Shown here in pieces: positions 46,401 through 54,979 of a stretch of 64,000 nucleotides of DNA. This stretch comes from Pseudofulvimonas gallinarii (GTDB taxonomy: Bacteria; Pseudomonadota; Gammaproteobacteria; Xanthomonadales; UBA2363): positions 124,001-188,000 of the forward strand of contig NZ_SMAF01000004.1 of the NCBI RefSeq assembly GCF_004343305.1, written 5' to 3'. Positions within the stretch are counted from its first letter, which is position 1. Every line of letters begins with the position of its first letter. The notes below the pieces were generated by a model that saw only the letters and a program-made list of their open reading frames with translations, had not been told where the DNA came from and searched no databases. The translations under genes and the position numbers were made by a program.

Positions 46401-46594
46401 ATGACCTGCGTGACAGCCTGCTCCGTCGTCTGCGCGTTGGCGCCCGGATAGGCGGCCGACACCGTCACCTGCGGCGGCGCGACGCTGGGATAGGACTCGA
46501 CGCCCAGGTTGAGGATCGCCAGGACGCCGCCGAGGGAAATAAGGATGGAAACGACCCATGCGAAGACGGGCCGATCAATGAAGAACCGTGGCAT
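43439..46594 (-). CDS. RND efflux permease (AcrB/MexB-like, HAE1)
   Basis: Proton-driven inner-membrane exporter of 1051 residues from ATG 46594. Typical N-terminus MPRFFIDRPVFAWVVSILI, two large periplasmic loops and twelve membrane helices; helix 4 has the proton-relay Asp pair in GIVVDDAIVVIENVERIM. Helix 10-12 motifs include GLSAKNAILIVEFA. The gene starts 10 nt after the membrane-fusion gene. No outer-membrane factor gene follows, so a TolC-like protein encoded elsewhere is needed. Substrates cannot be told from sequence. Confidence 0.95.
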   Translation of the reverse strand: MPRFFIDRPVFAWVVSILISLGGVLAILNLGVESYPSVAPPQVTVSAAYPGANAQTTEQAVTQVIEQQLTGIDNLLYFSSSSSSSGRASITLTFETGTDPDIAQVQVQNKVALATPRLPTEVVQQGVVVAKANAGFLMVVSLLSDNPSIDRQALNDLIASRILDQVARVPGVGSVQQFGGEYAMNIWLDPTRLQGFGLSASEVMAAVRAQNVQFAAGSVGADPAPEGQGLTATVSAEGRFNSPEQFENIILRANVDGTTVRLRDVARVAFGASAYGMDNRFNGVPAAGFAVQLLPGANALSVATAVRERMVELESSFPAGVSWITPYDSSTFVSVAIKEVVKTLFEAMVLVFLVMLIFLQNLRATIIPTLVIPVALLGTFLGLQLLGFTINQLTMFGMVLAIGIVVDDAIVVIENVERIMTDEKLPAKAATRKAMAQITGAVVAITVVLAAVFIPSALQGGAAGQIYKQFAVTIAMAMGFSAFLALGFTPALCATFLKPSHNANPNIVFRTFNRGYDWMSRTYVGHIASAVRHAPRWMMMAVLLMVLCGFMFTRMPSSFVPEEDQGYAMVVVQLPPGASLTRTNAVFEDVRKVLEKQEGFYSVMQISGFSFVGQGENVGMAFVRLKPWDERKVTAAQFIQNANRDLQGIRDAQIFTVNLPTINGLGRFGGFDMYLQDRSGAGHQALVDARNQLLAQANQHPSLMAVRPNALEEAPQLRLAVDRVQALAMGLSVSDIYSAIQLMLAPVYVNDFFYQDRIKRVTMQADAPYRTGPESLGQFYTPRRLADAADGHGGTEMVPLSNVVSAQWTTASPERSRYNGYSAVNIVGSQAPGRSSGEAMQAMEEIVNEKLPAGFGLSWTGMSYQEILAGESATILMVLSVLIVFLCLAALYESWSIPVAVLLVVPLGMLGAILLTMARGMPNDIFFKIGLITIIGLSAKNAILIVEFAVQQRGEGKSLRDAVVEAARLRLRPILMTSFAFIMGVLPMAISTGAGANARNAIGTGVIGGMLAATFLGLLMIPVFYVVVRRLLGDKLDEPAQGAMEAQPAPG

Positions 46595-46604
46595 CCGCTG
46601 ATCC

Positions 46605-47804
46605 TCAGTCGTTGTCGGCGGCAGCGTCCACGGCGTCTTCGCCGTCGTCCGCTCCGGCTGCCGGTGCGGCACTGCCGGTGGCCGGCTGAACCGAGGCCAC
46701 CGCCTTCGCTCCGTCTGCGACCTTCTGCAGGCCGGAGACGATCACGCGGTCACCCGGCTTCAGGCCGTCAGTGATCAGCGCATTGCCGTCGCGCTGCGAA
46801 TCCAGCGTCACGCCGCGACGTGAGACGGTTCCGTCGGGTCCCAGCACCCAAACGTAGGGTCCGACGGCGTCGCGCAGCAGGGCGGCCTGCGGCACCGCGA
46901 AGACGCCGTGGCGCTCGCCCAGACGCACCTTCAGGGTCACGAATGCGCCGGGCAGCAGATTGAGATCGGGATTGGCGATCTGCGCCCGCAGCGACACCGC
47001 GCCGGTCGCCGGATCAACCGAGGTATCCGAGAAATCGACCATGCCTTCATGTGGATACTCGACGCCACCCGGCAGCACGATGCGGATGGACGCGCGACCG
47101 GCACCGGCAAGGTCCACCGAGCCCTGCGCCTGCGCACGGCGCAGTTCGGCCAGCTCGGACATGCCCATGGAGAAGTTCACGAACACCGGATCGATCTGCT
47201 CGACCGTGGTCAGCAGCGTGGCGGCACCCTGGCCGACCAGCGCGCCTTCCGTCACCTGCTGCTTGCCGGCGCGACCGGCGATCGGTGCGCGGACGGTCGC
47301 GTAGTCCAGGTTGATGCGCGCCGTGGTCACGGTCGCGCGCGCCTGTTGCACGGCGGCTGCGGCACTGCGCTCGGCCGCCTCGAGATTGTCGAGATCGGCG
47401 CGGGAAATGTAATTCTTCGGAGCCAGCTCGCGGCCGCGTTCGGCGGCGATGTGCGCATTGGTGTAGGACGCCTGTGCCTGCGCGAGCGCGGCTTCGGCGG
47501 CACCGAGGGCGGCGCGCAGCGGCGCCGGATCGATGCGGAACAGGATGTCGCCTTCCTTGACGTCGCTGCCTTCCTCGTAGGTTCGCTCCAGCAGCACGCC
47601 CGCGACGCGGGCGCGCACGTCGGCGCTGCGGAACGCGGACAGCCTTCCGACCAGTTCGCGCTCGAGCACTTCGGTCCGGGGTTGCATGTCGAGCACGCCG
47701 ACCTCGGGCGGTGGCGGCGCCGGGGGCGGTGCGGATTCGGAGGAACAGCCGGCAATGATCGAGGCAACGAGGATCGGGGCAAGACGAAGTGCGTTCAAGC
47801 GCAT
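46605..47804 (-). CDS. RND efflux periplasmic adaptor (membrane fusion lipoprotein)
   Basis: 399 residues from ATG 47804 with a lipoprotein signal (ASIIAGC, Cys20). Mature protein has the barrel-sandwich halves (ARVAGVLLERTYEEGSDVKEGD and YATVRAPIAGRAGKQQVTEG) around an alpha hairpin (ALAQAQASYTNAHIAAERG), then beta-barrel and membrane-proximal domains, matching AcrA/MexA. The acidic C-terminal tail is not conserved. In operon between tetR (40 bp upstream) and the permease (10 bp downstream). Confidence 0.94.
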   Translation of the reverse strand: MRLNALRLAPILVASIIAGCSSESAPPPAPPPPEVGVLDMQPRTEVLERELVGRLSAFRSADVRARVAGVLLERTYEEGSDVKEGDILFRIDPAPLRAALGAAEAALAQAQASYTNAHIAAERGRELAPKNYISRADLDNLEAAERSAAAAVQQARATVTTARINLDYATVRAPIAGRAGKQQVTEGALVGQGAATLLTTVEQIDPVFVNFSMGMSELAELRRAQAQGSVDLAGAGRASIRIVLPGGVEYPHEGMVDFSDTSVDPATGAVSLRAQIANPDLNLLPGAFVTLKVRLGERHGVFAVPQAALLRDAVGPYVWVLGPDGTVSRRGVTLDSQRDGNALITDGLKPGDRVIVSGLQKVADGAKAVASVQPATGSAAPAAGADDGEDAVDAAADND

Positions 47805-47844
47805 GGACGTGGCTGTCTCTGTTTTACCGGGTATCAGTGGCTCA

Positions 47845-48438
47845 TCAGCGGCTGAAAGCACGCAGGAAGGCGTCGACGGCATACGTGGCCCACTCGGCGC
47901 GCGCTTCCTCGCTGGTGCGGTGGCCATCGCCGATGTTGCGGCGTTCGACGTCCAGCCCGCGGATCATGCCCAGCAGGATCTCGGCCATCGCCTCGGCATC
48001 ACCGTCGCGGAGCTGGCCCTGCCGTATGGCGGTATGCAGACGCGCAGACAGCTGCCGCTGCAGGCCATTGATGGCGACGTCGAAGATCGCCGACGCTTCC
48101 GCGGTATAGCGGCGTGCCTCCGCCAGGATCAGCCGGCGGGCGGCCACCGTGGCGTCGTTGGCGAGGTATTCGACGTGGTCGAGGGCGAACGTCAGCAACG
48201 CCGAACGCAGGTCGTTCTTGTCGGCATCCCAACGGGCGGCGGTCGCGTCAAGGCGGTCGATGAGCACCCTGCGCACCAGCTCCTGCTTGTTGCCGTAGTT
48301 GGTGTAGAGGGTCTGCTTGGAGCAGCCGGCACGGGCGGCAACCGCCTCCATGCTCAGGCGCAACCCCTGTTCAGCGACCAGGCTACGCACCGCTTCGGCG
48401 ATGCGACGATGTCTTTCGATGCGGGCAGGACTTTTCAT
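47845..48438 (-). CDS. TetR-family repressor of the efflux operon
   Basis: 197 residues from ATG 48438. N-terminal helix-turn-helix (MEAVAARAGCSKQTLYTNYGNKQEL, about 30-55) and a C-terminal ligand-binding helical domain. First gene of the tetR-adaptor-permease operon, so likely autorepressing and induced by a pump substrate. TATAGT ends 7 nt before the ATG and no Shine-Dalgarno is seen, suggesting a leaderless mRNA. Inverted repeats around that promoter may be its operator. Confidence 0.9.
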   Translation of the reverse strand: MKSPARIERHRRIAEAVRSLVAEQGLRLSMEAVAARAGCSKQTLYTNYGNKQELVRRVLIDRLDATAARWDADKNDLRSALLTFALDHVEYLANDATVAARRLILAEARRYTAEASAIFDVAINGLQRQLSARLHTAIRQGQLRDGDAEAMAEILLGMIRGLDVERRNIGDGHRTSEEARAEWATYAVDAFLRAFSR

Positions 48439-48470
48439 GGACTTTACTATACCGTCCAGTTTATGAACTG
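48439..48470 (-). promoter_or_regulatory. Promoter and candidate TetR operator of the efflux operon
   Basis: On the minus strand a -10 TATAGT lies at 48451-48446. GGAC (48439-48442) and GTCC (48454-48457) flank it as an inverted repeat, and CAGTT-TATG-AACTG (48457-48470) forms a second dyad. A repressor bound here would cover the promoter. Confidence 0.55.
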
Positions 48471-48876
48471 ATCCAGCATGGAACCGTTCGCCTCGTCCTG
48501 TCCGCGCGTCAACTGGACGCAGGCGGAAATTCCGGTCCTGCGGTGGCCCCTCGGGATCACCGCCAGACGCGACTGCGGCGCCATTTTTCCGTTGCGACGC
48601 CACGCCTTCCAGGGATCGCCGGCCTGACCGATGCGGGCCCGCCATTGTAGGCACCGAGCGCATCCAGCGCGCTTCGGACCGCCGGCGTTCACCGCATCCG
48701 ACCGGCACTCCGGCCCGGATCCGGACCCTGCCGGTTTCCGTGTGCGCGGCCTTGGCGGGTATCAGACGCGTGGACCCGACGAGTCGGTCAGGCATCTGTG
48801 CGTCCGGACCGGGCAACACGATGGACCCGTCCTGCGAGGGCGCGGGTGGCGCGCTGTCGCCTGGCTACGCCTGTCG

Positions 48877-48909
48877 CCGGGTGTGGCGCCAGCCGCGCCA
48901 CAAACCCGG
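48877..48909 (-). terminator. Stem-loop downstream of the S9 peptidase gene
   Basis: CCGGGTGTGGCGC pairs with GCGCCAC-AA-ACCCGG (13 bp with a 2-nt bulge, 5-nt loop), 34 nt beyond the peptidase stop. There is no U-run, so it is a 3'-end hairpin or Rho-assisted terminator rather than a canonical one. Confidence 0.45.
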
Positions 48910-48942
48910 CAACCCTCGCGGGCCGGGACGGCATGCGCGCAC

Positions 48943-50940
48943 TCAGGGGCTGGAGGCCGTTGCCCGCGTTCCGATGTGGCGGTCCAGGAAGTCCAGCAGC
49001 TGCGTGTACAGGCCCAGGCGCGCGCGCTCGGTATAGAAGCCGTGGCCCTCGGCCCGCTCAACCAGCCACTGCGGATCGTTGCCAGCCTTGCGCAACGCCG
49101 CACGCATGCGCTCGGAATGCGTGATGGGCACCTGGCTGTCCTGGGCGCCATGGATCAGGAAGACCGGAATCGAGATGCGGCTGGCATGGTTGACCGGCGA
49201 GAAGTCCTGCAGGTCGGAACCCGACAGCACCATGCCCAGGTACTCCCGGCCGAACTGGGTGCGCCGGACATTGCCATCCTGGAACATCAGCGGCAGGTCG
49301 TACACGCCGACATAGCCCACCGCGCACTTGTACATGTCGGGATTGCGGGCCGGATTCATCAGGGCCGTGTAGCCGCCGTAGCTGCCGCCATAGATGCACA
49401 CGCGCCCGCGATCGGCCAGCCCTTCCGCCACGGCCCATCGCACGGCATCGGCGACGTCGTCCTGCATGGCGCCGCCCCACTGCCGGTAGCCGGCGACCTC
49501 GAATTGCCGGCCGTAACCGCCCGAACCCCGGAAGTTCAGCCGCAACACCGCATAGCCACGGCTGGCGATCAGCTGGGACTCGGGATCGAACATCCAGTAA
49601 TCGCGAATGCCGTGTGGCCCCCCGTGCGGCAGCACTACCAGCGGCAGGTTGCGGGCCTCGACGCCTGCGGGAATGACCAGGTAGCCATGGAGGTCGGTGC
49701 CGTCGCGCGCCTTCAGGCTGATCGGACGGCTGGTCGCCATCTTCTCCGGATCGATCCACTCGCGGGTACCGGCGATGTAGGTAGCGCGCATCGTCGCCAG
49801 ATCGAACAGGTAGAACTCGCCCGGGTTGCGGTCGCTGATCACGTGCACCAGGGCCAGCGACCCGTCACGGGTAAAGCTGGTCGGATACGCGAACTGCCCG
49901 GGAAAAGCTTCTGCAAGGGAACGCGTCAGGCGCGATTCCCGCCGTTCCGGATCCAGGTAATGCAGGACCGGTCGGTCGGGATGGCTGATGACCGCGTAAG
50001 GGCTGCCGAACTCGATGCCGTACAGCAGGCCGGATGGATCGGCGACGCCCGGTTCACTGATCCGGGAAAAGGTGTTGTCCTCGATATCCCAGCGATACAG
50101 GGCGTCGGCGCCTTGGGCCTGACCGCGGCCGACGAGCACGTGGCGGCTGTCATCCTCGAACCCCAGGACATTGAGCCGGAATCCAGCCGCCGCCTCGTCA
50201 TGGATCAGCACCCAGTCGCCGCCGGACACCGGGCGGCGGTGGATCTTCTGCACATGCGCGGATGTGCTGCCGACGCTGAGCCGGACGTTGCCCTGGCGGT
50301 CGACGACAAAGTCCGCGAAGGGCCCGGGCGCGCGGACCACGCGGGTGCTCGCCCCGGTCCTGACATTCAGGCGACGGACCTCGTTGATCGGTGCCTCACT
50401 GCCCCACGGCACCACCTGGATCAGGATCTGGTTGTTCCTGTCCGGCATGTAGTGCAAGACATGTGCACTGGCCGCCTCGCTGCCTGAGCTGCGGATGTTG
50501 CTGCCGAGCCCGCCGCCGCCCTTGCGGAAGCTGAAGAGCGTACGCGTCTCGGAACCGTCCGCATTGACCGCGTACAGCTCGCCGGTCGGCACCGGTTTCG
50601 CCAGAGCACCGTCGCGGATCATGGGCGTCACGACCAGCCGCTCATCGCTGACCCACTCGAACCCGGCGATGTGCTCCTTGCCGCGCATCTGCATCAGACC
50701 GGTGATCTTCAGCGTTTGCCGGTCGAGCACCGCCAGCACGGTCTTGTCGTCGCCCTGCGGGACCGTTGCCGCATAGTGGCGTCCATCGGGGGAAATCTTG
50801 ATGTTGGTGAACGTATCGCGCTTGATGAACTGCTCGATCGGCGGCGGCTCGGCAGCGATCACGACACCCGCGGACACGGCAAGGCCCGCGGCGATGAAAA
50901 GCCCCTTTCCCATCATGATGGTCTTCCGGATTGTGGACAT
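48943..50940 (-). CDS. Exported S9 family (prolyl oligopeptidase-type) peptidase
   Basis: 665 residues from ATG 50940, or 657 from ATG 50916, which has GGAAG 6 nt upstream; TATGAT (50955-50950) 9 nt before 50940 supports the longer, leaderless form. A signal peptide (GKGLFIAAGLAVSAGVVIA) precedes a beta-propeller region (about 40-400) and an alpha/beta-hydrolase domain. The triad is Ser520 in YGGSYGGYT, Asp601 in GAQDSQVP and His633 in AEGHGF. It probably trims peptides in the periplasm. Downstream of manC by 61 bp on the same strand, but with its own promoter. Confidence 0.9.
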   Translation of the reverse strand: MSTIRKTIMMGKGLFIAAGLAVSAGVVIAAEPPPIEQFIKRDTFTNIKISPDGRHYAATVPQGDDKTVLAVLDRQTLKITGLMQMRGKEHIAGFEWVSDERLVVTPMIRDGALAKPVPTGELYAVNADGSETRTLFSFRKGGGGLGSNIRSSGSEAASAHVLHYMPDRNNQILIQVVPWGSEAPINEVRRLNVRTGASTRVVRAPGPFADFVVDRQGNVRLSVGSTSAHVQKIHRRPVSGGDWVLIHDEAAAGFRLNVLGFEDDSRHVLVGRGQAQGADALYRWDIEDNTFSRISEPGVADPSGLLYGIEFGSPYAVISHPDRPVLHYLDPERRESRLTRSLAEAFPGQFAYPTSFTRDGSLALVHVISDRNPGEFYLFDLATMRATYIAGTREWIDPEKMATSRPISLKARDGTDLHGYLVIPAGVEARNLPLVVLPHGGPHGIRDYWMFDPESQLIASRGYAVLRLNFRGSGGYGRQFEVAGYRQWGGAMQDDVADAVRWAVAEGLADRGRVCIYGGSYGGYTALMNPARNPDMYKCAVGYVGVYDLPLMFQDGNVRRTQFGREYLGMVLSGSDLQDFSPVNHASRISIPVFLIHGAQDSQVPITHSERMRAALRKAGNDPQWLVERAEGHGFYTERARLGLYTQLLDFLDRHIGTRATASSP

Positions 50941-51001
50941 GCGGCGCGTATCATAACGGCGGATTGTGCAGCCGGCGCAAAATCCGGGCCGATCCGCCGC
51001 C

Positions 51002-52429
51002 TCAGCGTCGGCCGTACACGTCTTCCAGGCGGACGATGTCGTCCTCGCCGAAGTAGTCACCGCATTGGACTTCGATCAGGGCGATGTCCCGGTCGGTCGG
51101 GTTTTCCAGCCGGTGCAGCGTGTCGATGGGAATGTAGGTGGACTGGTTGCGTTCGAGCAGGAACTCCTCGTCGCCGACGCGCACCTTTGCCGTGCCCTGG
51201 ACGACAGTCCAGTGCTCGCTGCGGCGGAAGTGCTTCTGCAGCGAGAGCACCTGCCCGGGCTTGACGACCAGCCGCTTGACCTTGCAGTCCGGCGCATCCT
51301 CGAGCACGGTGAAACTGCCCCATGGCCGGTGCACGGTCTGGTGGAAGTTGGCCGCGTCATGGCTGTCGCCGCGCAGCTGCTCGACGACCTTCCTGACGTC
51401 CTGCGTGCGCCCGGCATCCGACACCAGCACCGCATCACCGGTATCGACGACCACCAGGTCGCGGACACCGACCACCGCCACCAGGCGCTTGTCCGCCTGG
51501 ACGTAGCAGTCGCTGGCATCGACCAGAACGGCATTCCCGCGCACGCGGTTGCCGGATTCGTCGGCAGCCTCCAGGCCGCTGATCGCCTTCCACGAGCCGA
51601 TGTCGTTCCAGTCGAAGTCGGCGGGCACGACGGCGCGACGCGCCGCCTTTTCCATAACCGCGTAATCGATGGAAATATCCGGCAACGCGGCAAAGCCTTC
51701 GGGGGACAGTTCGACCGGCGAGCCGGCAGCGCTTCCAGCCAGGCTGCCGCGCACGCCTTCGAGCAGCTCCGGCGCCACCGCTTCCGCCGCTTCGATGAGC
51801 GCGGCGGCGGTGAAGCAGAACATGCCGGAGTTCCAGTCGTAGCGGCCGCTGTCAAGGTACGCCTGCGCGGTCGCCAGGTCGGGCTTCTCGACAAACGCCT
51901 CGACCTCGAAGCCATCGCTGCCGATGGCGTCGCCCCGTCGGATGTAGCCGTAGCCGGTTTCCGGATGCAGCGGACGGATGCCGAACGTCACCAGGTAGCC
52001 CTCGCCTGCCAGGCGCCGTGCCCGCGCCACCGCGTCGGCGAAACCTTCGACGTCGCGGATCAGGTGGTCGGCGGGCAGCACCAGCAACTTGCAGTCGGCG
52101 CCGTGGCGTTCCGCCAGCAGCACTGCCGCGGCCATCAATGCCGGCGCGGTATTGCGCCCCACCGGTTCGAGCAGGAACGGCAACTCGCGGCCCGTTGCAC
52201 TGGTCTGGGCGGCATAGGCATCGCGGGTCAGGAAGTAGTAGTCGCGCCCGGTCACGGTCAGCACCGGCGACGCGGCATCGGCGACGGCCAGGGCGCGCTG
52301 CAGCGTCTTGGCGAGCAGCGTGTCGCCGTCGGCGAGCGTCATGAAAGGCTTCGGGTAGGCGCGACGGGACACCGGCCACAGGCGGGTACCGGCACCGCCG
52401 GACAAGATCACGGGAATGAGCATGGACAT
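51002..52429 (-). CDS. manC: Mannose-1-phosphate guanylyltransferase/mannose-6-phosphate isomerase
   Basis: Bifunctional enzyme making GDP-mannose (XanB/AlgA type). From ATG 52429 the protein has 475 residues. The nucleotidyltransferase domain has ILSGGAGTRLWPVSRRAYPKPF, FVEKPD and NSGMFCF; the C-terminal cupin isomerase has RPWGSFTVLE, LQKHFRRSEHW and YIPIDTLHRLENP. It is last in the rmlB-A-C-D-manC operon (50 bp after rmlD), supplying mannose and rhamnose nucleotides for lipopolysaccharide or exopolysaccharide. A distinct phosphomannomutase gene is not in the window. Confidence 0.95.
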   Translation of the reverse strand: MSMLIPVILSGGAGTRLWPVSRRAYPKPFMTLADGDTLLAKTLQRALAVADAASPVLTVTGRDYYFLTRDAYAAQTSATGRELPFLLEPVGRNTAPALMAAAVLLAERHGADCKLLVLPADHLIRDVEGFADAVARARRLAGEGYLVTFGIRPLHPETGYGYIRRGDAIGSDGFEVEAFVEKPDLATAQAYLDSGRYDWNSGMFCFTAAALIEAAEAVAPELLEGVRGSLAGSAAGSPVELSPEGFAALPDISIDYAVMEKAARRAVVPADFDWNDIGSWKAISGLEAADESGNRVRGNAVLVDASDCYVQADKRLVAVVGVRDLVVVDTGDAVLVSDAGRTQDVRKVVEQLRGDSHDAANFHQTVHRPWGSFTVLEDAPDCKVKRLVVKPGQVLSLQKHFRRSEHWTVVQGTAKVRVGDEEFLLERNQSTYIPIDTLHRLENPTDRDIALIEVQCGDYFGEDDIVRLEDVYGRR

Positions 52430-52479
52430 CCTGTTCAATCGGTTCGGCAGGCCGCGGGCTGCGCGGCCGGCACGGCACT

Positions 52480-53412
52480 TCAGGCGCGGGCCGCCAGTTC
52501 GACGATGACCCGATCCAGGCCCTCGCGCCAGTCGGGCAAGTGTAGCCCGAAGGTCTCTCGCAGCCGGCTGCCGTCGAGCACGGAATAGGCAGGCCGCTTC
52601 GCCTTGGCTGGATACGCGTCGCTGCCGATCGCATGCACGACCGGCACTGACGGCAACAGGCCGGCCTGCACCGCGCGAGCGAAGATCGCTTCGGCGAACG
52701 CATGCCAGCTGCACTGCCCCTCACTGGCCAGATGGAAGACGCCACCGAGCTGCGCACGCGCGGAAGCGTCGGCCGCGAGCCAGCGGCCAAGGGCCTGCGC
52801 CGTCACCGCGGCGATCAGGGTCGCCGGCGTCGGCGCGCCGACCTGGTCGTTGACCACCGACAGCTCGCGTCGTTCGCGGCCGACCCGGAGCATCGTGCGC
52901 AGGAAGTTGCCGCCACGGGCGCCATACACCCAGGCCGTGCGGAAGATCATGTGAGCGACACCGCTGTCGGCGAGCGCACGTTCGCCGGCCAGCTTGCTTT
53001 CGCCGTAAGCCGAACGCGGGCCGGTGATGTCGTCCTCGCGGTAAGGGCGGACGCCATCGCCGGGAAAAACGTAGTCGGTGGAGTAATGCACGACCAGCGC
53101 GCCGATGGCCGCGGCGGCCGCGCCGATCTCGGCCAGCGCCAGGCCATTCACGCGCAGGGCGATCTCCGGCTCGTCCTCGGCGCGATCGACGGCGGTGTAG
53201 GCGGCGGCGTTGACGACCACGTCCGGGCGCAGCGCTTCGATCAGCGCCGCCGCGATGCCCGGCGTGGCCAGGTCGGCGCGTTCGCAGGCAATGCCGCCGG
53301 GCAACTGGCCTTCGCGAGTGGCGGCGTGGAGCCTGCCCAGCGGGGCAAGGTGGCTGAGCAGTTCGAAACCGACCTGGCCGTTTCCTCCCAGCACCAGCAC
53401 TTTGGCTGTCAT
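52480..53412 (-). CDS. rfbD: dTDP-4-dehydrorhamnose reductase
   Basis: Last step of dTDP-L-rhamnose synthesis. The 310-residue SDR protein has the NADPH motif VLGGNGQVGFEL, VVNAAAYTAVDRAE, HYSTDYVFPGD and the catalytic Tyr-Lys in SAYGESKLAGE. Fourth gene of the rml operon, 56 bp after rfbC. Confidence 0.96.
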   Translation of the reverse strand: MTAKVLVLGGNGQVGFELLSHLAPLGRLHAATREGQLPGGIACERADLATPGIAAALIEALRPDVVVNAAAYTAVDRAEDEPEIALRVNGLALAEIGAAAAAIGALVVHYSTDYVFPGDGVRPYREDDITGPRSAYGESKLAGERALADSGVAHMIFRTAWVYGARGGNFLRTMLRVGRERRELSVVNDQVGAPTPATLIAAVTAQALGRWLAADASARAQLGGVFHLASEGQCSWHAFAEAIFARAVQAGLLPSVPVVHAIGSDAYPAKAKRPAYSVLDGSRLRETFGLHLPDWREGLDRVIVELAARA

Positions 53413-53468
53413 GGCATCACCTGTTGGCTGTGTAACGGGCGATGGCCGCGTCGGCCATCGCCGGAGAA

Positions 53469-54047
53469 TCAGAGGCAGCCGGACCCGCCGGGCTGCCGGC
53501 AGGTCGGCAGGCGTCCGGGATCGATCTGCGACAGCAGCGGCGCCACCGCGTCCTTGGCCGACAGCACCGGCTCGGCCAGCGGCCAGTCGATGCCGAGCTC
53601 GGCGTCGTTCCAGCGCACGCCGGCGTCGGCTTCAGGCACATAGACATCCGTGCAGTGATAGCAGAACACCGCGCTGTCGCTGGTCACGGCGAAACCGTGC
53701 GCGAAACCTTCCGGCACCCAGAACAGGCGCTTGTTCTGCGCCGACAGCACGCAAGCGGTCCAGCGACCGAAGGTCGGCGATCCACGGCGGATATCGACGG
53801 CGACGTCATACACCTCGCCTTCCAGCACCTGCACCAGCTTGCCCTGGGGCCGCGGCCACTGGTAGTGCAGGCCGCGCAGCACGCCACGCGCCGAACGCGA
53901 GACATTGCTCTGTGCGATGCGGATGTCGATGCCGTGATCGGCGAAACGCTGCGCGTGGAAGCTCTCGAAGAAGAAACCGCGGTCGTCACCGAACACCTTC
54001 GGCTCGATGATGGTGACACCGGGCAGCCCGGTCTCGATGAAATTCAC
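53469..54047 (-). CDS. rfbC: dTDP-4-dehydrorhamnose 3,5-epimerase
   Basis: Cupin epimerase of 192 residues from GTG 54047, which overlaps the rfbA stop (GTGA). Motifs: [44 protein letters not shown] with the catalytic His, and [12 protein letters not shown]. The C-terminus is about eight residues longer than usual and ends in a Cys- and Gly-rich tail ([10 protein letters not shown]). Confidence 0.95.
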   Translation of the reverse strand: MNFIETGLPGVTIIEPKVFGDDRGFFFESFHAQRFADHGIDIRIAQSNVSRSARGVLRGLHYQWPRPQGKLVQVLEGEVYDVAVDIRRGSPTFGRWTACVLSAQNKRLFWVPEGFAHGFAVTSDSAVFCYHCTDVYVPEADAGVRWNDAELGIDWPLAEPVLSAKDAVAPLLSQIDPGRLPTCRQPGGSGCL

Positions 54048-54931
54048 GGGCGCTGCTCCTGCTCGATCATCTGCAGCAGGTACTTGCCGTAGCCGTTCTT
54101 GGCCAGCTGCTGCGCCAGGCGGCACACCTGCTCGGCGTCGATCCATCCCTGGATATAGGCGATCTCTTCCGGGCAGGAAATCTTCAGGCCCTGGCGCTCT
54201 TCCAGCGTCTGGATGAACTGCCCGGCCTGCTGCAGCGATTCGTGGGTGCCGGTATCCAGCCAGGCGTAGCCGCGACCGAGCCGTTCGCAGGTCAGCGTGC
54301 CGTCGTCGAGATAGCAGCGGTTGAGGTCGGTGATTTCCAGTTCGCCGCGCGGCGACGGCTTGAGGTCGCGTGCGTAGTCGCTGGCGCGGCCATCGTAGAA
54401 GTACAGGCCGGTGACGGCATAGTTGGACTTCGGCCTCGCCGGCTTTTCCTCGAGGCTGAGGACGCGACCGGAAGCATCGAACTCGGCGACGCCGTACCGC
54501 TCCGGATCGCTGACCCAGTAGCCGAACACGGTCGCGCCCGAAGGACGCGCGGCAGCGTTCCTGAGCACATCGACCAGGCCATGGCCGTGGAAAATGTTGT
54601 CGCCAAGGATCAGGCAGGACGGCTGGCCGGCAACGAAGTCGCGGCCGATCAGGTAGGCCTGTGCCAGGCCGTCCGGCGAGGGCTGCACCGCGTACTCGAT
54701 GTTCATGCCCCACTGCGAGCCGTCGCCCAGCAGCGACTTGAACAGCGGCTGCTCGTGCGGCGTGTTGATGATCAGGACGTCGCGGATGCCCGCCAGCATC
54801 AGCGTGCTCAGCGGGTAATAGATCATCGGCTTGTCATAGACCGGCAACAGCTGCTTGCTGATCACCTGGGTCAACGGGTACAGACGGGTGCCGGAACCAC
54901 CGGCGAGGATGATGCCCTTGTTGACGCTCAC
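54044..54931 (-). CDS. rfbA: Glucose-1-phosphate thymidylyltransferase
   Basis: Makes dTDP-glucose. 295 residues from GTG 54931, which has AGGGGAAGG just upstream; an ATG nine codons earlier is possible but gives an atypical N-terminus. Motifs: [45 protein letters not shown] and the [11 protein letters not shown] segment. Second gene of the operon, 48 bp after rfbB. Confidence 0.96.
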   Translation of the reverse strand: MSVNKGIILAGGSGTRLYPLTQVISKQLLPVYDKPMIYYPLSTLMLAGIRDVLIINTPHEQPLFKSLLGDGSQWGMNIEYAVQPSPDGLAQAYLIGRDFVAGQPSCLILGDNIFHGHGLVDVLRNAAARPSGATVFGYWVSDPERYGVAEFDASGRVLSLEEKPARPKSNYAVTGLYFYDGRASDYARDLKPSPRGELEITDLNRCYLDDGTLTCERLGRGYAWLDTGTHESLQQAGQFIQTLEERQGLKISCPEEIAYIQGWIDAEQVCRLAQQLAKNGYGKYLLQMIEQEQRP

Positions 54932-54979
54932 TGCCTTCCCCTGTCGTGCCCGTCGCATGCGGCGACGGGCGTTCTGTCA

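Larger units (their letters stand above)
48439..48942. other. Intergenic region between tetR and the S9 peptidase gene
   Basis: 504 bp. Apart from the tetR promoter at one end and a strong stem-loop at 48877-48909, I see no convincing gene, RNA or repeat. Confidence 0.5.

Noticed and set aside
44219-46774. 851-codon open frame antisense to the RND permease
   Set aside because: His/Arg-rich, no domain, entirely inside a conserved efflux gene.
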